Assembly (NCBI GenBank): GCA_016301965.1
Contig: JAEDOO010000118.1
Span: forward strand, 1 to 5,719
DNA length: 5,719 bases
Source of the DNA: Lachnospiraceae bacterium
GTDB lineage: Bacteria; Bacillota; Clostridia; Lachnospirales; Lachnospiraceae
Direction of reading: 5' to 3'
Under the pieces are notes generated by a model. It was not told the DNA's origin. It worked only from the letters and a program-made list of their open reading frames with translations, and did not search any database. The position numbers were made by a program, and so were the translations under genes. This document shows, piece after piece, positions 1-5,719 of the stretch (positions are counted from its first letter, which is position 1; the number at the start of each line of letters is the position of its first letter).

Positions 1-8
1 TTATATGG

Positions 9-14
9 AAGGAG
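9..14 (+). promoter_or_regulatory. Ribosome binding site of uvrB
   Basis: AAGGAG lies six bases before the ATG at 21, an ideal Shine-Dalgarno placement. It supports that ATG as the uvrB start. Only 20 bases precede the gene, so its promoter and any SOS (LexA) box cannot be assessed here. Confidence 0.85.
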
Positions 15-20
15 CCTTTC

Positions 21-2009
21 ATGGATCATTTTGAATTAGTATCAGAATACGCCCCTACCGGAGACCAGCCTCAGGCAATTGCCAAACTGGTGGAGGGATT
101 TAAAGAAGGAAATCAGTTTGAAACACTGCTTGGTGTCACCGGTTCCGGTAAGACATTCACCATGGCGAATGTTATCCAGGCTTTGAACAAGCCTACCTTA
201 ATTTTAGCACATAATAAAACGCTGGCGGCGCAGTTATATGGAGAATTCAAGGAATTCTTTCCACATAATGCGGTGGAGTACTTTGTGTCCTACTACGATT
301 ATTACCAGCCGGAAGCTTATGTACCGTCCACGGATACCTACATTGCCAAGGATTCTGCTATCAATGATGAGATCGATAAACTTCGCCTTTCGGCCACGGC
401 GGCTTTGAGTGAACGGCGGGATGTGATCATTGTCTCCAGTGTATCCTGTATCTACGGCATCGGCAGCCCCGACGATTATCAGAATATGATCATTTCTCTG
501 CGCCCCGGTATGGAAAAGGACAGAGATGAGGTGGTGCGTGAACTGATCGATATCCAATATGACCGTAACGATATGGATTTTCACCGGGGTACCTTCCGGG
601 TGCATGGGGATGTGCTGGATGTCTTTCCGGCGGATTACTCGGATACTTTTATCCGTGTGGAGTTTTTCGGAGATGAGATAGACAGAATCACAGAGAGGGA
701 TGTGCTGACTACAGAAGCGGTCAGTGAATTGAAGCATACGGCTATTTTCCCCGCCTCCCACTATGTGGTGGCGCCGGAAAAGATCAAAAAGGCGGCCCAG
801 GAGATCGAGGAGGAGCTGGACGCTCAGGTGCGCTATTTTAAAAGTGAGGACAAACTGCTGGAAGCGCAGCGTATCTGGGAACGAACCAATTTTGATATGG
901 AAATGCTGAAAGAGACCGGCTTCTGTTCCGGCATCGAGAACTATTCCCGGTATTTTTCCGGCCTGGAGGCGGGGGAGCCGCCGTACACGCTGATCGATTA
1001 TTTTAAGGATGACTTTCTGATTATCGTAGACGAGTCCCATATCACCCTTCCCCAGGTCAGGGGGATGTATGCCGGTGACCAGTCAAGAAAGCGGACTCTG
1101 GTAGAGTACGGTTTCCGCCTTCCTTCGGCATTGGACAACCGTCCGCTGAATTTTGAAGAATTTGAGCAGAGAATCGACCAGATGATGTTCGTTTCGGCCA
1201 CCCCGGGAGACTATGAAGCGGAGCATGAGCTTCTGCGGGCGGAACAGCTGCTTCGTCCCACGGGTCTTCTGGATCCGGAGATTTCCGTTCGGCCGGTACA
1301 GGGGCAGATCGACGATCTGATCGGGGAGATACGAAAGGAGACAGAAGAACACAACAAGGTTCTGGTGACCACTCTGACCAAACGTATGGCAGAGGATCTG
1401 ACGGATTATATGAAGGAAGTGGGTATCCGTGTACGTTATCTGCATTCCGACATCGACACCCTGGAGCGGTCGGAGATTATCCGGGATATGCGTCTGGATG
1501 TGTTTGACGTGCTGGTGGGCATCAACCTGCTGAGAGAGGGATTGGATATTCCCGAAATTTCCCTGGTGGTGATCCTGGATGCGGACAAGGAAGGCTTCTT
1601 ACGTTCGGAGACATCTTTGATCCAGACGATCGGCCGTGCGGCCAGAAACGCCCAGGGTCATGTAATCATGTACGCGGATACGATCACCGATTCCATGCGG
1701 GCAGCCATTGATGAGACCAAAAGGCGACGCAAGCTGCAGCAGGCATATAATGATGAACACGGTATCACACCCACGACAATAAAGAAAGCGGTCCGGGAAC
1801 TGATCAGCATTTCCAAAGAAGTGGCAAAGACGGAGAAAAAGCTGGCAAAGGATCCGGAGTCTATGGACAGCAAAGAACTCAAAAAGCTCATCGGCGATGT
1901 GCAGAAACAGATGATGCGCGCCGCCGCAGATCTGAATTTCGAGGCTGCCGCAGAGCTTCGTGACAAGATGATCGAGCTGAAAAAAGCTCTGGATGACAGG
2001 GAAGATTAA
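21..2009 (+). CDS. uvrB: UvrB, excinuclease ABC subunit B
   Basis: UvrB is the damage-verification subunit of cytoplasmic nucleotide excision repair. It is loaded onto DNA by UvrA, probes one strand with a beta-hairpin, and recruits UvrC for incision on both sides of the lesion. The 662-residue product matches the usual family length (about 660-670). Visible motifs in order are Walker A GVTGSGKT (38-45), the tyrosine-rich beta-hairpin YYDYYQPEAYVPSTDTY (91-107) with aromatics Y91, Y92, Y94 and Y95, the Walker B-type DESH box (337-340), helicase motif III-like VSATPG (391-396), motif VI QTIGRAARN (535-543), and a C-terminal UVR coiled-coil domain (about 621-656) that contacts UvrC. The ATG at 21 has a good ribosome binding site and gives the expected N-terminus. 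The frame is intact. In many bacteria uvrA follows uvrB, but here a peptidase gene follows after 137 bases, so uvrA must be upstream or elsewhere. Identification is essentially certain. Confidence 0.99.
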   Translation: MDHFELVSEYAPTGDQPQAIAKLVEGFKEGNQFETLLGVTGSGKTFTMANVIQALNKPTLILAHNKTLAAQLYGEFKEFFPHNAVEYFVSYYDYYQPEAYVPSTDTYIAKDSAINDEIDKLRLSATAALSERRDVIIVSSVSCIYGIGSPDDYQNMIISLRPGMEKDRDEVVRELIDIQYDRNDMDFHRGTFRVHGDVLDVFPADYSDTFIRVEFFGDEIDRITERDVLTTEAVSELKHTAIFPASHYVVAPEKIKKAAQEIEEELDAQVRYFKSEDKLLEAQRIWERTNFDMEMLKETGFCSGIENYSRYFSGLEAGEPPYTLIDYFKDDFLIIVDESHITLPQVRGMYAGDQSRKRTLVEYGFRLPSALDNRPLNFEEFEQRIDQMMFVSATPGDYEAEHELLRAEQLLRPTGLLDPEISVRPVQGQIDDLIGEIRKETEEHNKVLVTTLTKRMAEDLTDYMKEVGIRVRYLHSDIDTLERSEIIRDMRLDVFDVLVGINLLREGLDIPEISLVVILDADKEGFLRSETSLIQTIGRAARNAQGHVIMYADTITDSMRAAIDETKRRRKLQQAYNDEHGITPTTIKKAVRELISISKEVAKTEKKLAKDPESMDSKELKKLIGDVQKQMMRAAADLNFEAAAELRDKMIELKKALDDRED

Positions 2010-2027
2010 CAAAATATAAAGACCGGT

Positions 2028-2144
2028 ATGGTGTTTCAGAATTTCAATCTTTCGACTGGAATTACTGTATCGGCAGCCGGATCGATTTTGACAAGTTGTG
2101 GGCTGACGACCGGGCGAGGACTGCAGAAATCATCAGGAGGATAA
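2028..2144 (+). CDS. Speculative small ORF, 38 codons, upstream of the peptidase gene
   Basis: An open frame runs from ATG 2028 to TAA 2142-2144 and fills most of the spacer after uvrB. It begins MVFQNFNLS and ends GLQKSSGG. The middle is moderately hydrophobic and rich in Ser, Thr and Gly. I do not recognise the sequence. Its last two glycine codons are the AGGAGG ribosome binding site of the peptidase gene, and its stop lies two bases before that gene's ATG, an arrangement compatible with translational coupling. Against it, there is no good Shine-Dalgarno before 2028 (only a weak AAAG near 2019) and an open frame of this length can occur by chance. It could be a leader peptide, a tiny protein or simply untranslated spacer, and the last is the most likely. 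Confidence 0.15.
   Translation: MVFQNFNLSTGITVSAAGSILTSCGLTTGRGLQKSSGG
2135..2140 (+). promoter_or_regulatory. Ribosome binding site that decides the peptidase start
   Basis: AGGAGG sits six bases before the ATG at 2147. The in-frame upstream ATG at 2096 has no comparable site, and the 17 extra residues it would add (MWADDRARTA...) do not resemble the family N-terminus. The start at 2147 is therefore chosen. Confidence 0.85.
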
Positions 2145-2146
2145 AC

Positions 2147-3259
2147 ATGGAACGATACAGACAGGTGCTTTTGCAGGATTATAAACAGATGGTATCCTTT
2201 GACTCTGTCAGTTTCAGAGAACGTAAAACGGCTGATTTTCTGACAGAGCGGCTGAAAAAAATGGGGTTCACGGTGACGGAGGATACGGCGGCAGAATATT
2301 ATGGCGGAAATGCCGGAAATATTTATGCCGTGCGCAAAGGCAGGCTGCCCGGCAGTCCGATCCTTTTCAGCGCCCACATGGATGTGGTGGAGCCCGGAAC
2401 CGGGAAAACGGCAGTACTGGCAGGTGATATCCTGCGCTCAGACGGAAAGACAGTGCTGGGCGCCGATGATATCAATGGTATTCTGGAGATTCTGTACGGC
2501 ATACAGGCGGTTTTGGATCAGGGAGAAGACCACAGAGATATCGAAGTGCTGTTTACCATCGGTGAAGAAATGTATGGTAAGGGCGCAAAGATTTTTGATT
2601 ACAGCCGGATTAAGGCAAGGGAGGCCTATGTGCTGGATATGAGCGGCGAGATCGGGAAGGCAGCCTACAAGGCTCCTTCCATTATCTCGTTTACCCTGGA
2701 AATTACGGGCAGAAGTGCCCATGCGGGCTTTTGTCCCGAAAATGGGATTCATTCCATCTGCGTGGCGGCAGAGATTATTGAAAAATTGCCCCGGGGACGA
2801 GTAGGAAGCGACACGACATTCAATATAGGCACGATTCAGGGCGGGACACTGACCAATATTGTACCGGAAAAGACCGTATGCAGAGGCGAGATCAGAAGCT
2901 ATGACCATGAAAAAGCGCTGAGCTTGTGCGAAGATATTGTCCGGCAGGCAAAGACAACAGCACAAAAATACGGCGCAGCAATCAGCTTTACAAAAGAGGT
3001 GCATATCAGGGCCTATGAAACAGCCCTCACATCTTTGTGTGTCGGACATTTCAGGGAAGCTGCTAAGCGGTTATTTCTGGTACCCGAGCTTAAAGAGACC
3101 TTTGGCGGAAGTGACAACAATGTCTTTGCCGAACATGGCATTGAAGGCATTGTGTTGTCCTGCGGCATGCATGATGTGCATTCTACCGCAGAATACACAT
3201 CTGTTCGGGAACTCCTGGATGGCGCCCAACTGGTTCGTGAACTGACGAAGTGTAAATAA
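2147..3259 (+). CDS. M20-family metallopeptidase, PepT-like (YqjE type)
   Basis: This is a predicted cytoplasmic, two-zinc M20 aminopeptidase, closest by motif to the peptidase T-like group that includes Bacillus YqjE. Its likely role is cleavage of short peptides, but the true substrate cannot be read from sequence. The 370 residues match the group's usual length. The expected metal ligands and catalytic residues are present: H77 and D79 in SAHMDVVEP, bridging D107 in LGADDINGI, catalytic E140 and ligand E141 in FTIGEEMYG, D164 in VLDMSG, and the final H345 in MHDVHSTAEY. The segment at about 171-280 looks like the inserted dimerisation domain, with GRSAHAG including H192. No signal peptide or membrane segment is visible. 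It stands 137 bases after uvrB and 135 before the CIRCE, so it is probably not in the heat-shock operon. Whether it has its own promoter or is read through from uvrB is unclear. Family is certain; the exact peptidase activity is inferred. Confidence 0.9.
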   Translation: MERYRQVLLQDYKQMVSFDSVSFRERKTADFLTERLKKMGFTVTEDTAAEYYGGNAGNIYAVRKGRLPGSPILFSAHMDVVEPGTGKTAVLAGDILRSDGKTVLGADDINGILEILYGIQAVLDQGEDHRDIEVLFTIGEEMYGKGAKIFDYSRIKAREAYVLDMSGEIGKAAYKAPSIISFTLEITGRSAHAGFCPENGIHSICVAAEIIEKLPRGRVGSDTTFNIGTIQGGTLTNIVPEKTVCRGEIRSYDHEKALSLCEDIVRQAKTTAQKYGAAISFTKEVHIRAYETALTSLCVGHFREAAKRLFLVPELKETFGGSDNNVFAEHGIEGIVLSCGMHDVHSTAEYTSVRELLDGAQLVRELTKCK

Positions 3260-3267
3260 AACACCGG

Positions 3268-3295
3268 AGAGCGGCATGGCTGACTGCCTTCCTCT
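3268..3295 (+). other. Weak imperfect stem-loop after the peptidase gene
   Basis: AGAG-C-GGCA pairs with TGCC-TTC-CTCT around an eight-base loop, giving two 4-bp helices separated by an internal loop. No T-run follows directly; the next bases are ATCCATGTATATC. It lies where a terminator for the uvrB-peptidase unit would be expected, but it is a poor intrinsic terminator. It may contribute to termination or may be chance. Confidence 0.2.
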
Positions 3296-3302
3296 ATCCA
3301 TG

Positions 3303-3335
3303 TATATCATAAAAAATTGAAAATATTTAGTTTTT
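3303..3335 (+). promoter_or_regulatory. AT-rich stretch upstream of the hrcA promoter, UP-element-like
   Basis: These 33 bases contain only four G or C, with an A6 run (3311-3316), a central AAATATTT and a T5 run (3331-3335), ending three bases before the -35 box. A/T tracts at this distance can be bound by the C-terminal domain of RNA polymerase alpha and strengthen a promoter. The role here is inferred from position and composition only. Confidence 0.35.
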
Positions 3336-3338
3336 CCC

Positions 3339-3367
3339 TTGACACAGGAATGTGGTGGTGCTATTTT
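3339..3367 (+). promoter_or_regulatory. Vegetative (sigma-A) promoter of the hrcA-grpE-dnaK operon
   Basis: A perfect -35 box TTGACA (3339-3344) is followed by a 17-base spacer and the -10 box TATTTT (3362-3367, four of six consensus matches). The predicted transcript start is near 3374, so the CIRCE begins only a few bases into the message. That is the usual arrangement for HrcA control: the housekeeping sigma factor drives the operon and repression, rather than an alternative sigma factor, gives the heat response. Confidence 0.85.
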
Positions 3368-3376
3368 ATACCTAGA

Positions 3377-3407
3377 TGTTAGCACTCCAATCAAATGAGT
3401 GCTAACA
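3377..3407 (+). promoter_or_regulatory. CIRCE operator (HrcA binding site)
   Basis: The consensus CIRCE, TTAGCACTC-N9-GAGTGCTAA, is matched without a mismatch at 3379-3405. The nine-base spacer is CAATCAAAT. The symmetry extends two further pairs (TG before, CA after), giving 11-bp arms at 3377-3407. HrcA dimers bind this element and block transcription until heat or unfolded protein depletes active HrcA. Because it falls at the start of the transcript, the RNA can also fold into a stem with a nine-base loop, which in Bacillus is linked to mRNA stability. This is the only CIRCE I see in the window; none precedes grpE or dnaK. Confidence 0.98.
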
Positions 3408-3415
3408 AAACGGCG

Positions 3416-3423
3416 AAAGGAGG
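3416..3423 (+). promoter_or_regulatory. Ribosome binding site that decides the hrcA start
   Basis: AAAGGAGG ends seven bases before the ATG at 3431. An in-frame ATG at 3395 lies inside the CIRCE spacer and has no Shine-Dalgarno, because the bases before it are the left CIRCE arm. The true start is therefore 3431. Confidence 0.9.
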
Positions 3424-3430
3424 AGCTGAC

Positions 3431-4483
3431 ATGGAACTGAGTGAAAGAAAACAGAAAATTCTGGATGCGATCATTCGGACTTATCTGGAGACTGGAGAAC
3501 CGGTTGGCTCCCGTACGATATCCAAATATACCGATCTGAATCTGAGTTCGGCAACGATCCGCAACGAGATGGCGGATCTGGAGGAGATGGGATACATCGT
3601 GCAGCCGCATACTTCCGCAGGCCGTATTCCTTCCGATAAAGGCTATCGTCTTTATGTAGATGAGATCATCCGCACGAAGGATCAGGAGGTGTCACAGATC
3701 AAGGACGTGATGATCCGAAAGACAGATCAAATGGAAAAGATGCTTAAGCAGATCGTTAAGGTGCTGGCATCCAATACCAATTACGCAACGATGATCACCG
3801 GTCCCAGCCTGCACAGCGCAAAGCTGAAATTTATTCAGCTGTCCAGAGTCCATGAGATGCAGCTTCTGGCTGTCATTGTCAACGATGGAAATATCGTTCG
3901 GAATCAGATTATTGATCTGGATGAACCCATGGATGAGGAACAGGTACTCAGACTGAATCTTCTTTTGAATACCCGCCTGAACGGACTGACGATCGATGAG
4001 ATCAGTCTCGGGCTGATCACGAAGCTTAAGGAGGAAGCGGGTATCCACAGCGATGTGGTATCCAGTGTCATTGACGCAGTGGCGGAAGCTATTTCCGCTG
4101 ACGATGAGGTGCCGGTATATACAAGCGGCGCAACGAACATTTTCAAATATCCGGAACTTGCCGATCCGGGCAAAGCCAGCGAACTGATCTCTGCTTTGGA
4201 AGATAAAAATTCACTGGTGGATATGCTCCGGGAGGAGCAAAGGGAGGGCGACGATCCGGGTACCGGAATTCAGGTTTACCTTGGCGGTAAGTCCCAGATG
4301 GAAAGCATGAAAGATTGTGCTGTGGTTACAGCCACATACGATCTGGGCAACGGCATGAAAGGTACGGTAGGGATCATCGGACCGAAACGTATGGATTATG
4401 AAAATGTTGTAGATAATCTAAAGGTACTGAAAAAAGAACTGGACACGATCTTTAACGACAAAGGGAAGGATAAGAGTCCATAA
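3431..4483 (+). CDS. hrcA: HrcA, heat-inducible transcription repressor
   Basis: HrcA is a cytoplasmic dimeric repressor of class I heat-shock genes that binds CIRCE. In Bacillus its active fold depends on the GroEL chaperonin, so unfolded proteins that occupy GroEL relieve repression. The 350-residue product fits the family (about 340-350). The N-terminal winged helix-turn-helix occupies about 1-77, with VGSRTISKYTDLNLSSATIR as the helix-turn-helix core (25-44) and the signature HTSAGRIPSDKGYRLYVD (60-77). A central GAF-like and dimerising region follows. The C-terminal part carries the conserved GIIGPKRMDY (314-323). Starting at 3431 gives MELSERKQKIL, typical of the family. The gene is first in the operon and directly downstream of a perfect CIRCE, so it should repress itself together with grpE and dnaK. 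The frame is intact, and grpE follows after 28 bases. Confidence 0.98.
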   Translation: MELSERKQKILDAIIRTYLETGEPVGSRTISKYTDLNLSSATIRNEMADLEEMGYIVQPHTSAGRIPSDKGYRLYVDEIIRTKDQEVSQIKDVMIRKTDQMEKMLKQIVKVLASNTNYATMITGPSLHSAKLKFIQLSRVHEMQLLAVIVNDGNIVRNQIIDLDEPMDEEQVLRLNLLLNTRLNGLTIDEISLGLITKLKEEAGIHSDVVSSVIDAVAEAISADDEVPVYTSGATNIFKYPELADPGKASELISALEDKNSLVDMLREEQREGDDPGTGIQVYLGGKSQMESMKDCAVVTATYDLGNGMKGTVGIIGPKRMDYENVVDNLKVLKKELDTIFNDKGKDKSP

Positions 4484-4495
4484 GAATAGATAACC

Positions 4496-4505
4496 GGAAA
4501 GGTGG
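4496..4505 (+). promoter_or_regulatory. Ribosome binding site of grpE
   Basis: GGAAAGGTGG lies six bases before the ATG at 4512. AAAGGTGG differs by one base from the AAAGGAGG used for hrcA, so it should be functional though slightly weaker. Confidence 0.75.
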
Positions 4506-4511
4506 TAGGCT

Positions 4512-5156
4512 ATGACAGAAGAAATGAAAAAAGAGGAAACGGTGAACGAAACTGCCGATACCGCTGAAAATGCAGTTGAGCAGGATGAAACCGTGCAGGA
4601 GCCTGAGGCAGAAGCCAAAACAGAGACAGCTGCCGAAGACGAAACAAAAGAAGAATCAGACGCTTTGGATGAAGCAGATACTCCAAAGGAGAAGAAAAAA
4701 CTCTTTTCCAAGAAGAAAGATAAAAAAGATGAAAAGATCGAGGAATTGACTGATCAGCTCAGACGTCAGATGGCGGAGTTTGATAATTACCGCAAACGGA
4801 CGGATAAAGAAAAAGCCAGTATGTATATTATCGGGGCAAAAGAAATCGTAGAAAAGCTGCTTCCGGTGGTGGATTCCTTTGAACGTGGTCTGGCCACGGC
4901 AACGCAGGAACAGCTGGAGGATCCTTTTGTAGACGGTATGAACAAGGTTTACAAACAGCTGATCACATCCCTTGAAGAACTTGGCGTTAAGCCCATCGAA
5001 GCTGTGGGCGCCGAGTTTAATCCGGATTATCACAATGCAGTCATGCATGTGGAGGACGAGGAAGTCGGTGAGAATATCATCGTAGAAGAATTCCAGAAGG
5101 GTTACACCTATAAGGATTTCGTAGTTCGTCACAGTATGGTTAAAGTAGCTAACTAA
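4512..5156 (+). CDS. grpE: GrpE, nucleotide exchange factor for DnaK
   Basis: GrpE is a cytoplasmic homodimer that opens the DnaK nucleotide-binding cleft, releasing ADP so that ATP can bind and client protein is freed. The 214 residues are somewhat longer than Bacillus or E. coli GrpE (about 190-200). The extra length is an N-terminal tail: residues 1-58 are dominated by Glu, Asp, Thr and Ala and are probably disordered, followed by a lysine-rich patch at 59-75 (KEKKKLFSKKKDKKDEK). A long helix or coiled coil starts near 76 and includes MAEFDNYRKRTDKEK (87-101). The C-terminal beta-domain matches the GrpE signature, from FNPDYHNAV (169-177) through GYTYKDFVVRHSMVKV (197-212). The gene sits between hrcA and dnaK with short gaps and no internal promoter I can support, so it should be controlled by the upstream CIRCE. 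Identification is certain; the role of the charged tail is unknown. Confidence 0.98.
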   Translation: MTEEMKKEETVNETADTAENAVEQDETVQEPEAEAKTETAAEDETKEESDALDEADTPKEKKKLFSKKKDKKDEKIEELTDQLRRQMAEFDNYRKRTDKEKASMYIIGAKEIVEKLLPVVDSFERGLATATQEQLEDPFVDGMNKVYKQLITSLEELGVKPIEAVGAEFNPDYHNAVMHVEDEEVGENIIVEEFQKGYTYKDFVVRHSMVKVAN

Positions 5157-5173
5157 GTTTTTTGAATATAGTG

Positions 5174-5179
5174 AGGAGG
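5174..5179 (+). promoter_or_regulatory. Ribosome binding site of dnaK
   Basis: AGGAGG, inside a longer GAGGAGGA, ends eight bases before the ATG at 5188. A perfect site fits the high expression expected of DnaK relative to the genes before it. Confidence 0.88.
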
Positions 5180-5187
5180 ACATCATT

Positions 5188-5719
5188 ATGAGCAAGATTA
5201 TTGGTATTGACCTTGGTACAACAAACAGCTGCGTAGCAGTAATGGAAGGTGGACAGCCCACCGTTATCACAAACACAGAGGGAGCAAGAACCACACCGTC
5301 TGTTGTAGCTTTCACAAAGACAGGCGAGCGTCTGGTAGGTGAGCCGGCAAAACGTCAGGCTGTAACCAATGCTGACAAGACCATCTCTTCCATCAAGAGA
5401 CATATGGGTTCTGACTACCGCGTAACTATCGATGATAAGAAATATTCTCCGCAGGAGATTTCTGCTATGATCCTGCAGAAACTGAAAAGCGATGCAGAGG
5501 CTTATCTGGGCGAGAAAGTAACAGAGGCTGTTATCACAGTTCCGGCCTACTTCAACGATGCTCAGCGTCAGGCTACAAAGGATGCCGGTAAGATTGCCGG
5601 TCTGGATGTAAAACGTATCATCAACGAGCCGACAGCAGCAGCTCTGGCCTATGGTCTGGACAACGAGCATGAGCAGAAGATCATGGTATACGACCTGGGC
5701 GGCGGTACCTTCGATGTTT
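5188..5719 (+). CDS. dnaK: DnaK (Hsp70 chaperone), 5' part, runs off the window
   Basis: DnaK is the ATP-driven cytoplasmic Hsp70 chaperone that binds exposed hydrophobic segments, working with DnaJ and GrpE. Only the first 177 codons of a normally roughly 610-residue protein are present, all within the ATPase domain. Visible motifs are phosphate-1 IGIDLGTTNS (5-14), the lysine in TISSIKRHMG matching the catalytic Lys of Hsp70, AYFNDAQRQATKDAG, the connect-1 segment INEPTAAALAYG, and phosphate-2 YDLGGGTFDV at the window edge. Between IKRHMG and SPQEISA there are about a dozen residues where E. coli has about 35, the Gram-positive form of the known Hsp70 indel. The gene follows grpE by 31 bases. 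Arginine codons here are CGT, AGA and CGC with no CGG, in line with a highly expressed gene. The cut is caused by the window end; nothing suggests a broken gene. dnaJ would be expected next. Confidence 0.99.
   Translation, partial: MSKIIGIDLGTTNSCVAVMEGGQPTVITNTEGARTTPSVVAFTKTGERLVGEPAKRQAVTNADKTISSIKRHMGSDYRVTIDDKKYSPQEISAMILQKLKSDAEAYLGEKVTEAVITVPAYFNDAQRQATKDAGKIAGLDVKRIINEPTAAALAYGLDNEHEQKIMVYDLGGGTFDV

Noticed and set aside
234..1040. A 268-codon antisense reading frame opposite uvrB
   Set aside because: It lies wholly over the highly conserved uvrB coding sequence, has no recognisable family features, and is explained as a shadow of the codon bias of the sense gene.
2088..2093. A perfect TTGACA before the peptidase gene, possibly a -35 box
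   Set aside because: Seventeen bases downstream the sequence is CGGGCG, and no TATAAT-like hexamer occurs at 16-18 base spacing. It is not supported as a promoter.
2069..2105. Hairpins in the uvrB-peptidase spacer (CGG-CAG-CCG, and CAGCC with GGCTG)
   Set aside because: These are 3-5 bp stems with a tiny or a 22-base loop and no T-run, too weak to call a terminator or riboswitch.
2096..2146. An upstream in-frame ATG adding 17 residues to the peptidase
   Set aside because: It has no Shine-Dalgarno, and the extension does not look like the family N-terminus. ATG 2147 has AGGAGG at ideal spacing.
3268..3310. Intrinsic terminator after the peptidase gene
   Set aside because: The stem-loop has two short helices with an internal loop and no T-run after it, so it is reported only as a weak stem-loop. 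The T5 at 3331-3335 is too far away to serve it.
4656..5315. A 219-codon antisense frame across grpE and the start of dnaK
   Set aside because: Both sense genes are unmistakable. The antisense product has no recognisable motif and only mirrors lysine- and glutamate-rich codons as Phe, Leu and Ser.
5149..5670. A 173-codon antisense frame opposite dnaK
   Set aside because: Antisense open frames opposite dnaK are a familiar artefact of its codon bias. No ribosome binding site or family resemblance was seen.
1..5719. Mobile elements, CRISPR arrays, tRNA or rRNA genes, defence or other novel systems
   Set aside because: Nearly all of the window is accounted for by five conserved housekeeping genes and their control sites. 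No direct-repeat arrays, transposase motifs, cloverleaf structures or unexplained large gaps were seen.

Overview
The window is an ordinary chromosomal housekeeping stretch from a Bacillota (Firmicutes) bacterium. A clostridial, Lachnospiraceae-like genome of moderate GC is my best guess. The supporting evidence is the hrcA-grpE-dnaK gene order under a perfect CIRCE operator, strong AGGAGG-type ribosome binding sites before the genes, and a DnaK that lacks the roughly 23-residue insertion found in proteobacterial DnaK. All genes lie on the + strand. The assignment below family level is inference only.

Layout: (1) 21-2009 is a complete uvrB, the damage-verifying helicase subunit of the UvrABC excinuclease. 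Its promoter lies outside the window and no uvrA follows it. (2) 2010-2146 is a 137-base spacer with no convincing terminator or promoter. It contains a 38-codon open frame (2028-2144) that ends two bases before the next start codon, a speculative small gene or coupling leader. (3) 2147-3259 is a complete M20-family metallopeptidase of the PepT-like (Bacillus YqjE) type with all metal ligands present. (4) 3260-3430 is the heat-shock control region: a weak stem-loop, an AT-rich stretch, a sigma-A promoter (TTGACA-17-TATTTT), a perfect CIRCE inverted repeat and the hrcA ribosome binding site. (5) 3431-4483 hrcA, 4512-5156 grpE and 5188 to the window end dnaK (5' part only) form a tightly spaced operon with gaps of 28 and 31 bases.

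How it works together: HrcA, made from the first gene, binds the CIRCE just downstream of the promoter and represses its own operon. GrpE is the nucleotide exchange factor for DnaK, so regulator, co-chaperone and chaperone are co-expressed when unfolded protein removes active HrcA (established for the family, in Bacillus through titration of GroEL). The uvrB and peptidase genes are co-directional neighbours, but no functional link to the heat-shock operon is visible.

I found no mobile element, CRISPR array, tRNA or rRNA gene, and no evidence of an undescribed system. The useful points are the corrected hrcA and peptidase start codons, the extended CIRCE palindrome, the candidate small frame before the peptidase and the charged N-terminal tail of GrpE.
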